Positions 44,846 through 52,538 of a stretch of 64,000 bases of DNA are shown in pieces; within the stretch, counting starts at the first letter, position 1, and each line of letters starts with the position of its first letter. The stretch is from Vibrio orientalis CIP 102891 = ATCC 33934 (GTDB lineage: Bacteria; Pseudomonadota; Gammaproteobacteria; Enterobacterales; Vibrionaceae). The stretch covers positions 2,108,001 through 2,172,000 of the forward strand of contig NZ_ACZV01000005.1 in NCBI RefSeq assembly GCF_000176235.1, read 5' to 3'. The translations under genes were made by a program, and so were the position numbers. The notes under the pieces are model-generated. The model was given only the letters and a program-made list of their open reading frames with translations, ran no database searches and was not told where the DNA came from.

Positions 44846-45235
44846 ATGACTAAAGTACTTCACACAGAATCAGCTCCAGCAGCAATCGGCCCATACGTAC
44901 AAGGTGTTGATCTAGGCAACATGGTTCTGACTTCTGGCCAAATCCCAGTAAACCCAGCAACGGGTGAAGTATCAGCAGATATCGCAGAGCAAGCACGTCA
45001 GTCTCTAGACAACGTAAAAGCGGTAGTTGAAGCATCTGGCCTAACCGTTACAGATATCGTAAAAATGACAGTTTTCGTTAAAGACCTAAACGACTTCGGT
45101 ACGGTTAACGAGGTTTACGGTAAGTTCTTTGATGAGCATAACGTAGCAAACTACCCAGCACGTTCATGTGTTGAAGTTGCTCGTCTACCTAAAGATGTGG
45201 GTATCGAGATTGAAGCAATCGCAGTTCGTAAATAA
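44846..45235 (+). CDS. ridA: RidA family reactive-intermediate deaminase
   Basis: RidA hydrolyses reactive enamine/imine intermediates formed by pyridoxal-phosphate enzymes such as threonine dehydratase. The 129-residue protein has the conserved GPYVQGVDLGNMVLTSGQIP segment and the C-terminal PARSCVEVARLPKDVGIEIE, whose Arg (near residue 106) is the catalytic residue. Its place next to pyrBI is usual in gammaproteobacteria. Strong codon bias indicates high expression. Confidence 0.95.
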   Translation: MTKVLHTESAPAAIGPYVQGVDLGNMVLTSGQIPVNPATGEVSADIAEQARQSLDNVKAVVEASGLTVTDIVKMTVFVKDLNDFGTVNEVYGKFFDEHNVANYPARSCVEVARLPKDVGIEIEAIAVRK

Positions 45236-45252
45236 TCGACGCGATTGAGATT

Positions 45253-45283
45253 AAAAAAGCGAGCGGTTTAGCTCGCTTTTTTA
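45253..45283. terminator. Bidirectional terminator between ridA and the 63-aa gene
   Basis: AAAAAAGCGAGC/GCTCGCTTTTTT is a perfect 12-bp stem with a six-base loop, usable from both convergent genes. Confidence 0.9.
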
Positions 45284-45306
45284 TTGCGAGTACTTTTTGA
45301 CTACAA

Positions 45307-45498
45307 CTAATAGTAGCGATCGCAACCCAGATGCAGTTGAGGATCGTCCATTAAATCCTCTATATCGACTTCGAACTTTTGATGCGATACGCGCTCCTCA
45401 ATCACGACTGCATGAGCGCTTTCATCCACTTCAAGTACAGTTCCAATCCCTTGACGACATTCAACTAACATCCCTTTTTCCAGTTCACTGATATCCAT
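45307..45498 (-). CDS. Small acidic conserved hypothetical protein
   Basis: The 63-residue product begins MDISELEKGMLVECRQGIG and is acidic, with a compact beta-like pattern (GTVLEVDESAHAVVIEER) that suggests a small SH3-like barrel; that reading is inference. A strong ribosome-binding site (AGGAGAGGGAAG) directly precedes the ATG, and terminators flank the gene on both sides, so it is very likely expressed. A plus-strand frame covers the same region but lacks a ribosome-binding site. I do not know the function. Confidence 0.75.
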   Translation of the reverse strand: MDISELEKGMLVECRQGIGTVLEVDESAHAVVIEERVSHQKFEVDIEDLMDDPQLHLGCDRYY

Positions 45499-45551
45499 CT
45501 TCCCTCTCCTCTGTTATCTAATAAGTGTACAGCTGAAAAAGAAAAAGGATC

Positions 45552-45580
45552 AAAAAAGCCGACTCGAAAGTCGGCTTTTT
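45552..45580 (-). terminator. Rho-independent terminator of mdh
   Basis: AAAAAGCCGACT/AGTCGGCTTTTT with a CGAA loop. On the reverse strand a T-run follows, 17 bp past the mdh stop. Confidence 0.9.
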
Positions 45581-45596
45581 ACTATTCTACTCCGCA

Positions 45597-46532
45597 TTAG
45601 TTATTTACGAAGTCAACACCTGTTTGGATATCACCATTTAGTGTTTCTAGCATACCGTCTAGTGCAGACTTCTCGAAGTCACTTAGCTTACCGTAGCTTA
45701 GCACTTCTTCTACGCCATCTTTACCTAGCTTCACAGGTTGTGCAAAGAATGGTGCGTGCTCACCGTCGCCTTCAACGTAAGCGTACTCAACCACTTCTTC
45801 ACCTTGCGCCGCTTTCACTAGCGCTAGACCAAAGCGACATGCCGCTTGACCCATAGATAGAGTTGCAGAGCCGCCACCCGCTTTCGCTTCAACAACTTCA
45901 GTGCCTGCGTTTTGAATACGCTTCGTTAGCGCTTCCACTTCTTCAGCTGTAAACTCAACACCTTCAACCTGAGAAAGTAGCGGAAGGATAGTAACACCTG
46001 AGTGACCACCGATAACTGGTACACGAACATCACCTGGATCTTTGTCTTTTAGATCCGCAACAAATGTTTCAGAGCGGATAACGTCTAGTGTCGTTACACC
46101 AAATAGACGACGCTTATCATAAACACCTGCTTTTTTAAGAACTTCAGCAGCAATTGGCACAGTCGTGTTAACTGGGTTTGTGATGATACCCACTAGAGCT
46201 TTTGGACAAACATCAGCAATTTTCTGAGCAAGAGACTTCACAATACCTGCGTTAACGTTGAACAGATCAGCACGGTCCATACCTGGCTTACGAGCAACAC
46301 CTGCAGAAATTAGAACCACGTCCGCACCTTCTAGTGCAGGAGATGGGTCTTCACCAGCGTAACCTTTGATCGATACTGGCGTTGGGATGTGGCTTAGATC
46401 TGCCGCAACACCCGGAGTAACCGGAGCGATATCATAAAGGGCTAGATCTGAACCTGCAGGTAGGCGGTTTTTCAGTAGTAGGGCTAGGGCTTGACCGATG
46501 CCACCAGCGGCACCAATAACGGCTACTTTCAT
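45597..46532 (-). CDS. mdh: NAD-dependent malate dehydrogenase
   Basis: Mdh interconverts malate and oxaloacetate in the citric acid cycle. The 311-residue protein has the nucleotide motif VAVIGAAGGIGQALALLL, the substrate loop VARKPGMDRADLF with the substrate-binding Arg residues near 81 and 87, NPVNTTVPIAAEVL, and the catalytic His in IGGHSGVT near 177. It is divergent from argR, an arrangement shared with E. coli. A weak promoter-like pair (TTGACA at 46737-46742, TGTTAT at 46713-46718, 18-base spacer) lies upstream. Confidence 0.98.
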   Translation of the reverse strand: MKVAVIGAAGGIGQALALLLKNRLPAGSDLALYDIAPVTPGVAADLSHIPTPVSIKGYAGEDPSPALEGADVVLISAGVARKPGMDRADLFNVNAGIVKSLAQKIADVCPKALVGIITNPVNTTVPIAAEVLKKAGVYDKRRLFGVTTLDVIRSETFVADLKDKDPGDVRVPVIGGHSGVTILPLLSQVEGVEFTAEEVEALTKRIQNAGTEVVEAKAGGGSATLSMGQAACRFGLALVKAAQGEEVVEYAYVEGDGEHAPFFAQPVKLGKDGVEEVLSYGKLSDFEKSALDGMLETLNGDIQTGVDFVNN

Positions 46533-46812
46533 CGTAGTTCTCCTTGAGATGACTCTCTTTTATATGTTTTGTAAGTCGATTTGAAATCGGTGTGTTCAAC
46601 CTATAGTAATCACAAGATGATTACAAATGATTAACGTCAGCTTTGCGACCTTGCGCAAGCCATCAAAATCGGGCTTCACACCTTTACGCCATTATGTTCT
46701 TAATCCTTTTGGATAACAAAGAATTAAACGGTTTTCTGTCAATAAATCCTGCCATTTTTACAGTGATTTGCTAGACAGATTTTAGGTTTAGCATTGGCAC
46801 ATATTGCATACC

Positions 46813-46830
46813 TATGCGAGAATATTCACT
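46813..46830 (+). promoter_or_regulatory. ARG-box-like operator upstream of argR
   Basis: TATGCGAGAATATTCACT matches the ArgR box at the 5' TG and the 3' ATTCA half-site, 33 bp before the argR start. A second weaker copy (around 46793-46810) lies one helical unit upstream, as paired ARG boxes do. Autoregulation is known in E. coli and inferred here. The rest of the 331-base region between mdh and argR holds the divergent promoters and nothing else I can name. Confidence 0.5.
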
Positions 46831-46863
46831 TGCTTTTTATAAAACAAACATAGAAAGAGAACC

Positions 46864-47334
46864 ATGCGCCATTCAGAAAAACAAGATAACCTCGTTCGCG
46901 CTTTTAAAGCCCTACTTAAAGAAGAACGTTTCGGCTCCCAAGGCGATATTGTGGAAGCTCTTAAAAACGAAGGGTTCGATAATATCAACCAGTCAAAAGT
47001 GTCTCGTATGCTGACCAAGTTTGGTGCAGTACGTACACGTAATGCCAAAATGGAGATGGTTTACTGCCTTCCGGCTGAACTGGGGGTTCCAACGGTATCA
47101 AGCTCACTACGAGAATTAGTGCTCGATATCGATCATAACAATGCTCTTGTTGTGATTCACACCGGCCCAGGTGCTGCCCAACTTATCGCTCGTCTACTTG
47201 ATTCACTAGGTAAAGCGGAAGGCATCTTAGGCGTCGTTGCTGGTGATGACACTATCTTTATTACTCCTACGCTATCGATTACCACAGAGCAGCTGTTTAA
47301 TTCGGTGTGTGACTTGTTCGAGTACACAGGCTAG
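46864..47334 (+). CDS. argR: Arginine repressor ArgR
   Basis: ArgR is the arginine-responsive hexameric regulator of arginine synthesis and catabolism. The 156-residue protein has an N-terminal winged-helix domain (EERFGSQGDIVEALKNEGF, with recognition helix QSKVSRMLTKFGAVRTRN) and a C-terminal oligomerisation/arginine-binding domain with HTGPGAAQLIARLLDS and GVVAGDDTIFITP, whose Asp pair binds arginine. It is divergent from mdh. Probable targets in this window are argF, argR and possibly arcA. Confidence 0.97.
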   Translation: MRHSEKQDNLVRAFKALLKEERFGSQGDIVEALKNEGFDNINQSKVSRMLTKFGAVRTRNAKMEMVYCLPAELGVPTVSSSLRELVLDIDHNNALVVIHTGPGAAQLIARLLDSLGKAEGILGVVAGDDTIFITPTLSITTEQLFNSVCDLFEYTG

Positions 47335-47377
47335 TTTCATATAAAACAGCCAAATACAAATTGCGCCGCCAAATTCG

Positions 47378-47399
47378 CGGCGTGATTGAGATCACATCT
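47378..47399 (+). promoter_or_regulatory. CRP-like site upstream of the TAXI-TRAP genes
   Basis: CGTGATTGAGATCACA (47381-47396) contains the perfect inverted half-sites GTGAT/ATCAC with a five-base centre, a strong CRP match. It lies 270 bp upstream of the TAXI gene and 45 bp past argR. The long leader that follows (47400-47666) is A/T-rich and contains a small hairpin GTTTCC/GGAAAC near 47594-47612. Confidence 0.6.
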
Positions 47400-47666
47400 T
47401 AAAAAAATCATACCTTAGTTAAGCTCAACATCTAACACGATGATTTTAAACAACTTTAACCTTGAAATATTCCTAGTACATTAGGTTAATATTCAGGCTT
47501 TTTGTCTATATTCGTTAACATCCGTGTAATTATGTGCCGATTTTTTGCTATTATTCAGCCACTTTTTCAACATACGGATTGAAAAAGATGCCGTTTCCAG
47601 CAAGAGGAAACTCCCATAGCAACTACACTTGCTAAGGGTTAATAATGAATAAAGGAAGGGAAATTC

Positions 47667-48635
47667 ATGGCATTGAACAAACTTATTAAAGTTGGCGCTA
47701 TTGCTGCTGCAGTTATGGGCGCAGGCGCAGTTAACGCTCAAGAGTTCATCACAATCGGTACCGGTTCAGTAACAGGTGTTTACTACCCAACTGGTGGTGC
47801 AATTTGTAAGCTAGTTAACAAAGGTCGTAAGGACCACAACATTCGTTGTTCAGTAGAATCAACTGGTGGTTCGATTTACAACGTGAATACTATCCGTGCA
47901 GGCGAACTAGACTTCGGTATCGTTCAGTCTGACTGGCAGTACCACGGTTACAACGGTACAAGTAAGTTTGCTGAGCAAGGCCCATACAAAGAGCTACGCG
48001 CAGTGTTCTCTCTACACACAGAACCGTTCAACATCATCGCTCGTAGCGATGCTGGCATCGAAAACGTTTCTGACCTAAAAGGCAAACGTGTAAACATTGG
48101 TAACCCAGGTTCTGGTGACCGTGCAACAATGGGTGTTGTAATGGAAGCTATGGGCTGGACTAACGATGACTTCAAACTGGCTTCTGAACTGAAAGGTTCT
48201 GAGCGTTCACAAGCTCTTTGTGATAACAAGATTGACGCATTTGTTTACGTAGTTGGTCACCCGAACGGATCAATCAAAGAAGCAACAACATCATGTGACG
48301 CTAAGCTAATTTCTGCAACTGGCGCTAAGATCGATGAAATCGTTGCTAACAACCCTTACTACGCATTCAGCACAGTTCCTGCGGGCATGTACCGTGGTAC
48401 TGATAAAGACGTAAACAGCTTCGGTGTTGCTGCAACTATGGTAACAACAACCAACGTTTCTGACGATGTAGCGTACAACGTAGCGAAATCTGTATTCGAA
48501 AACTTCGATACATTTAAGCGTCTACACCCAGCGTTCGCTAACCTGAAGAAAGAAGACATGGTTCAAGCTGGTCTTTCTATCCCTCTACACCCAGGGGCAG
48601 AGAAATACTACAAAGAGATCGGCCTACTAAAGTAA
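47667..48635 (+). CDS. TAXI-family TRAP transporter solute-binding protein
   Basis: The 322-residue protein has a cleavable signal peptide (1 to about 24, ending AGAVNA-QE) and the TAXI fold: FITIGTGSVTGVYYPTGGAICKLVN, the STGGSIYNVNTIRAGELDFGIVQSDWQY segment, and GKRVNIGNPGSGDRATMGVVM. TAXI proteins deliver substrates, often glutamate-like or other carboxylates, to a fused TRAP permease, here the next gene. The actual ligand is unknown. Strong codon bias and a downstream hairpin suggest the binding protein is made in excess over the permease. Confidence 0.93.
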   Translation: MALNKLIKVGAIAAAVMGAGAVNAQEFITIGTGSVTGVYYPTGGAICKLVNKGRKDHNIRCSVESTGGSIYNVNTIRAGELDFGIVQSDWQYHGYNGTSKFAEQGPYKELRAVFSLHTEPFNIIARSDAGIENVSDLKGKRVNIGNPGSGDRATMGVVMEAMGWTNDDFKLASELKGSERSQALCDNKIDAFVYVVGHPNGSIKEATTSCDAKLISATGAKIDEIVANNPYYAFSTVPAGMYRGTDKDVNSFGVAATMVTTTNVSDDVAYNVAKSVFENFDTFKRLHPAFANLKKEDMVQAGLSIPLHPGAEKYYKEIGLLK

Positions 48636-48647
48636 GCACTCTTTGAT

Positions 48648-48676
48648 AACTAAGGAGGCACAGCGCCTCCTTAGTT
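48648..48676 (+). other. 12-bp stem-loop between TAXI gene and TRAP permease gene
   Basis: AACTAAGGAGGC/GCCTCCTTAGTT is a perfect 12-bp stem with a five-base loop, 12 bp past the TAXI stop. No T-run follows, so it is not a standard terminator; it may stabilise the upstream mRNA segment or reduce downstream expression. Confidence 0.65.
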
Positions 48677-48861
48677 AATACCACTGTAGTCACGCACTAC
48701 ACTCTATTTTGAGTTTCACATTCTTGAAACTCTTCCTCGTTTTATACCTAAGAAAACCACACAACTGAGCAATATTTCATCTTTTCACTACACTAAAAGA
48801 TGCTAAATAAAGGTTCTCATAATCATAATTATACGGACCATTTATAATAAGGATTAAGTAC

Positions 48862-51441
48862 ATGTCGAAGACAAACACTCCGTCTCAAGATGTGCAAGAA
48901 ATGGTGGCTCAATCCGATACTGGTGCACGCGCTCCTTCTGGGCTGTCTGGTCGCATCTTATGGTTTGTGCCGCTATGTTGGTCACTGTTCCAACTTTGGT
49001 ACGCTTCCCCTCTACCATTTATTTTTAATTTTGGCGTACTCAACGATACTGAAGCGCGTTCGATACATTTAATGTTTGCTGTCTTCCTTGCCTTTACGGC
49101 TTACCCAGCAATGAAGAACTCGCCAAGGGATAGCATCCCGGTTGTTGACTGGTTACTGGCGCTCGCTGGTAGCTTCTCTGCTGCATATATCTATATTTTT
49201 TATACTGAACTCGCTGGCCGTTCCGGTGCACCTACTTCATTGGATATTGTCATTGCTGTTATAGGCATGGTGCTATTACTTGAAGCAACACGCCGCGCTT
49301 TAGGTCCACCGCTGATGGTGGTTGCCGCAGTATTCTTGCTCTACACATTTGGTGGTCCTCACATGCCAGATGTTATTGCCCATAAAGGCGCGAGCTTAAA
49401 CAAAGCAATGTCTCACCTATGGTTAACCACTGAAGGTGTATTTGGTGTCGCACTAGGCGTATCAACGTCATTTGTCTTCTTGTTCGTACTGTTTGGCGCC
49501 ATGCTTGAACGTGCTGGCGCTGGCGCTTACTTCATCAAGGTGGCATTCTCGCTATTAGGTCATATGAAAGGCGGCCCAGCGAAAGCAGCGGTTGTTGCTT
49601 CTGGCTTGTCAGGCCTTGTTTCAGGCTCTTCGATTGCTAACGTAGTAACCACAGGTACATTCACTATTCCGCTGATGAAGCGTGTTGGTTTCCCAGGCAC
49701 TAAAGCTGGTGCGGTTGAAGTTGCCGCTTCAACTAACGGTCAGTTAACCCCACCTATTATGGGCGCAGCAGCATTCTTGATGGTTGAGTACGTTGGTATC
49801 TCGTACGTTGAAGTAATCAAAGCGGCGATCCTGCCTGCACTGATTTCCTACATCGCGCTTATCTACATTGTTCACCTTGAAGCATGTAAAGCAGGCATGA
49901 CTGGTTTGCCTCGTCGTCACACGCCAAAATTCATTCATAGCTTGCTATCATTTACTGGCACAATTTTAGGTCTGTGTGTTATCAGTGCAGCAGTCTACTA
50001 CGGCGTTGGCTGGACTAAAGACGTCTTCGGTGATGCGGCAACCCCTATCGTTACTGTTGCCTTACTGGTTGCTTATGTAGCACTGGTCAACATCTCCGCG
50101 AAATACGCGAAAGAAGGTGCGATAGAAATTGATGCTGAGCTCACTGAAGTACCAGATCCAGGTCCAACGATTAAATCAGGTCTTCACTTCTTGCTACCGA
50201 TTGTTGTTTTGGTTTGGTGTTTGACTGTTGAACGTTTCTCGCCGGGTCTATCCGCGTTCTGGGCAACCGTGTTTATGATCTTTATCCTGATCACTCAGCG
50301 TCCATTGATTGCGATTCTTTCTAAAGAAGGCAGTCTTGCTGAGCAAACTAAAGCAGGTTTTGTTGATCTGGCTGAAAGTTTAGTTTCAGGTGCTCGTAAT
50401 ATGATTGGTATCGGCGTAGCGACAGCAGCCGCAGGTACCGTCGTTGGTGTGGTAACGCTAACGGGTATTGGTCTGGTCATGACGGACTTTGTTGAGTTTA
50501 TCTCTGGCGGCAACATCATTCTGATGCTGATATTCACCGCAGTGATCAGCTTGATCTTAGGTATGGGTCTGCCAACAACAGCCAACTACATCGTCGTATC
50601 AACGCTAATGGCACCGGTTATTGTCACGCTGGGTGCACAAAGTGGCCTGATCATTCCATTGATCGCAGTCCACCTGTTTGTGTTCTACTTCGGTATTCTG
50701 GCCGATGATACTCCACCGGTTGGTTTAGCTGCGTTTGCTGCGGCCGCGATTGCGAAATCGGATCCGATCCGAACGGGTATTCAAGGCTTTACTTACGATA
50801 TCCGAACGGCAATCTTGCCATTTATGTTTATCTTCAACACCCAGCTACTGTTGATGGGTATTGATAGTATTTGGCACCTACTGCTGACGATCTTCTCTTC
50901 TATCGTCGCAATGTTGATCTTCTCTGCCGCAACGCAGGGCTGGTGGTTTACTAAGAACAAATGGTGGGAAACTGTCGCACTACTCGTTCTGACGTTTACT
51001 TTCTTCCGTCCTGGCTTCTGGTGGGATGAAATCTACCCGGCGAAGATCATGCACCCTGGTACCGAGATTGCGCAGATTACTGAGCAGTTGAAAGTCGGAG
51101 AAGAGATCGAACTATTGGTAGCGGGTGAAAACCTAGAAGGCGACTACATTTCTAAAACGGTACGTTTGCCGTTTGAAGATCGCGCAGAAACAGCAGAAGA
51201 ACGTATAAGCTCGATGGGCTTAATGCTCAATGATGCTAACGGTCGTATGCTAGTCGATATGGTTGAATTCGGTAGCCCTGCTGAAGCAGCAGGTGTCGAT
51301 TTTGACTGGGAAATTCGTTCTGTGGTCGTCGATGCAGACCGCCCGATGAAGGAGTGGGTATTTGTCCCGGCGTTACTCCTTCTGATTGGTCTAGCGATGA
51401 ACCAGAGAAGACGAGCTCGAAAGGAACAGCTGAGCGCGTAA
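48862..51441 (+). CDS. TRAP transporter fused permease (DctQM-type) with C-terminal DUF3394-like tail
   Basis: The 859-residue membrane protein fuses a DctQ-like region (about residues 25-170) to a DctM-like region (about 180-690), with GGPAKAAVVASGLSGLVSGSSIANVVTTG and GMGLPTTANYIVVSTLMAPV typical of TAXI-linked permeases. About 17 or more membrane segments are present. Past residue 725 a soluble segment contains MLVDMVEFGSPAEAAGVDF, a PDZ-like pattern typical of DUF3394 tails, before a last membrane helix. It imports the substrate bound by the TAXI protein, driven by an ion gradient, in Vibrio usually Na+. The substrate is unknown. Confidence 0.93.
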   Translation: MSKTNTPSQDVQEMVAQSDTGARAPSGLSGRILWFVPLCWSLFQLWYASPLPFIFNFGVLNDTEARSIHLMFAVFLAFTAYPAMKNSPRDSIPVVDWLLALAGSFSAAYIYIFYTELAGRSGAPTSLDIVIAVIGMVLLLEATRRALGPPLMVVAAVFLLYTFGGPHMPDVIAHKGASLNKAMSHLWLTTEGVFGVALGVSTSFVFLFVLFGAMLERAGAGAYFIKVAFSLLGHMKGGPAKAAVVASGLSGLVSGSSIANVVTTGTFTIPLMKRVGFPGTKAGAVEVAASTNGQLTPPIMGAAAFLMVEYVGISYVEVIKAAILPALISYIALIYIVHLEACKAGMTGLPRRHTPKFIHSLLSFTGTILGLCVISAAVYYGVGWTKDVFGDAATPIVTVALLVAYVALVNISAKYAKEGAIEIDAELTEVPDPGPTIKSGLHFLLPIVVLVWCLTVERFSPGLSAFWATVFMIFILITQRPLIAILSKEGSLAEQTKAGFVDLAESLVSGARNMIGIGVATAAAGTVVGVVTLTGIGLVMTDFVEFISGGNIILMLIFTAVISLILGMGLPTTANYIVVSTLMAPVIVTLGAQSGLIIPLIAVHLFVFYFGILADDTPPVGLAAFAAAAIAKSDPIRTGIQGFTYDIRTAILPFMFIFNTQLLLMGIDSIWHLLLTIFSSIVAMLIFSAATQGWWFTKNKWWETVALLVLTFTFFRPGFWWDEIYPAKIMHPGTEIAQITEQLKVGEEIELLVAGENLEGDYISKTVRLPFEDRAETAEERISSMGLMLNDANGRMLVDMVEFGSPAEAAGVDFDWEIRSVVVDADRPMKEWVFVPALLLLIGLAMNQRRRARKEQLSA

Positions 51442-51539
51442 CTTAATCAGCCCTGCTCTTAGAGTGGGGCTACAATTAAGCTAAGGATGCATTAACTCCC
51501 TCTTAAAGAGGCTCTTTAAGGGGAACAATAAGAGAAATA

Positions 51540-51980
51540 ATGATGTATAAGCAGATTCTTGTTCCTGTTGATTTAAACGACAAAGGCTTTTCAGATAAAG
51601 CCGTCGAGTTAGCCGTTTGGCACGCCAAGCACTCTAACGCCGAAGTACATATTCTCAATGTCTTACCTGGTATCCACATGTCTATGGTCGCGACTTACTT
51701 TCCGAAAGATGCGGCGCTAAAAATGAAAGCGGATGTGGAAAGCCAGCTTAAAGAGTTTGCCGCGAATCATATTGATGATGACGTGGTGTATAAAGTGCAT
51801 GTGACTGAAGGCAAACCTTACTCAACCATCTTAGAGTTTGCCGAAAAGTTAGGGGCGGATCTGATTGTCATGCCGAGCCACAAACGCTCTAAAATTGATA
51901 AAGTCGTACTTGGCTCAGTGGCGAGCAAAGTGGTCCAGAACTCCCCTATCAACGTGCTAGTGGTTAAGCCCCAAGGCTAA
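51540..51980 (+). CDS. Universal stress protein UspA family
   Basis: The 146-residue protein is a single Usp domain: YKQILVPVDLNDKGFSDKAVELAV at the start, an ILNVLPG strand, and the ATP-binding-type LIVMPSHKRSKIDKVVLGSVASKV region near the end. It follows the TRAP permease by 98 bp on the same strand; Usp genes are often linked to TRAP transporters, and TeaD of Halomonas regulates its transporter this way. A regulatory role on this transporter is an inference by analogy. Confidence 0.9.
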   Translation: MMYKQILVPVDLNDKGFSDKAVELAVWHAKHSNAEVHILNVLPGIHMSMVATYFPKDAALKMKADVESQLKEFAANHIDDDVVYKVHVTEGKPYSTILEFAEKLGADLIVMPSHKRSKIDKVVLGSVASKVVQNSPINVLVVKPQG

Positions 51981-52005
51981 TTGGCAACGTCTAACAGCAA
52001 TAATT

Positions 52006-52029
52006 AAGGCGCGTGATGCGCCTTTTTTT
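52006..52029 (+). terminator. Rho-independent terminator of the TRAP-usp unit
   Basis: AAGGCGC-GTGAT-GCGCCTT is followed by seven T. Confidence 0.9.
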
Positions 52030-52145
52030 CGTTAGATTAAAAATCAATAGGTATTACCTATTAAAACTATCGCTACAATCCAATTTCTTTAATGCGAATA
52101 ATTATCAATAATAACCACATCAAGTTTCCTCACTAGGTTATTGTT

Positions 52146-52538
52146 ATGAAAAAGACACTTACATTCGCTGCTATTCACTTCACTATCGCGTTTACAGTCG
52201 CGTATGTATTAACCGGTGATATTCTGATTGGTAGTCTGATAGCAATGATCGAGCCGACAGTAAACTCAGTGGCTTTCTACTTTCATGAGCGCATTTGGCA
52301 ACAAAGCACAGCACTACAGAAATTGGCTCGTTCTGCCAAGATGAAAACCGCTAGTTTTGCTGTTGTGCACTTTAGCGTTGCTTTTGGTGTGGTATATCTA
52401 TTGACTGGTGATGCATTTGTTGGCGGTATCATGGCGGCGATTGAGCCAACCATTAATACCTTCGCATACTACTTTCATGAGAAGGTGTGGCTACGTAAAC
52501 AAGAAGCCACACTGCATTGGGGATGTGCTCACGCTTAA
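52146..52538 (+). CDS. Small membrane protein with two DUF2061 repeats
   Basis: The 130-residue protein consists of two similar halves. KKTLTFAAIHFTIAFTVAYV..IEPTVNSVAFYFHERIW (residues 2-50) matches KTASFAVVHFSVAFGVVYL..IEPTINTFAYYFHEKVW (about 68-116). Each half is one DUF2061 unit with two membrane segments and the conserved EPTxNxxxxYFHExxW pattern. The function of DUF2061 is not known. The stop codon overlaps that of the convergent gene within TTAA. It is separated from the TRAP genes by a terminator. Confidence 0.85.
   Translation: MKKTLTFAAIHFTIAFTVAYVLTGDILIGSLIAMIEPTVNSVAFYFHERIWQQSTALQKLARSAKMKTASFAVVHFSVAFGVVYLLTGDAFVGGIMAAIEPTINTFAYYFHEKVWLRKQEATLHWGCAHA

Noticed and set aside
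45297..45491. 64-codon plus-strand frame opposite the 63-aa gene
   Set aside because: It is the antisense shadow of a gene with a strong ribosome-binding site and flanking terminators, and it has no such signal itself.
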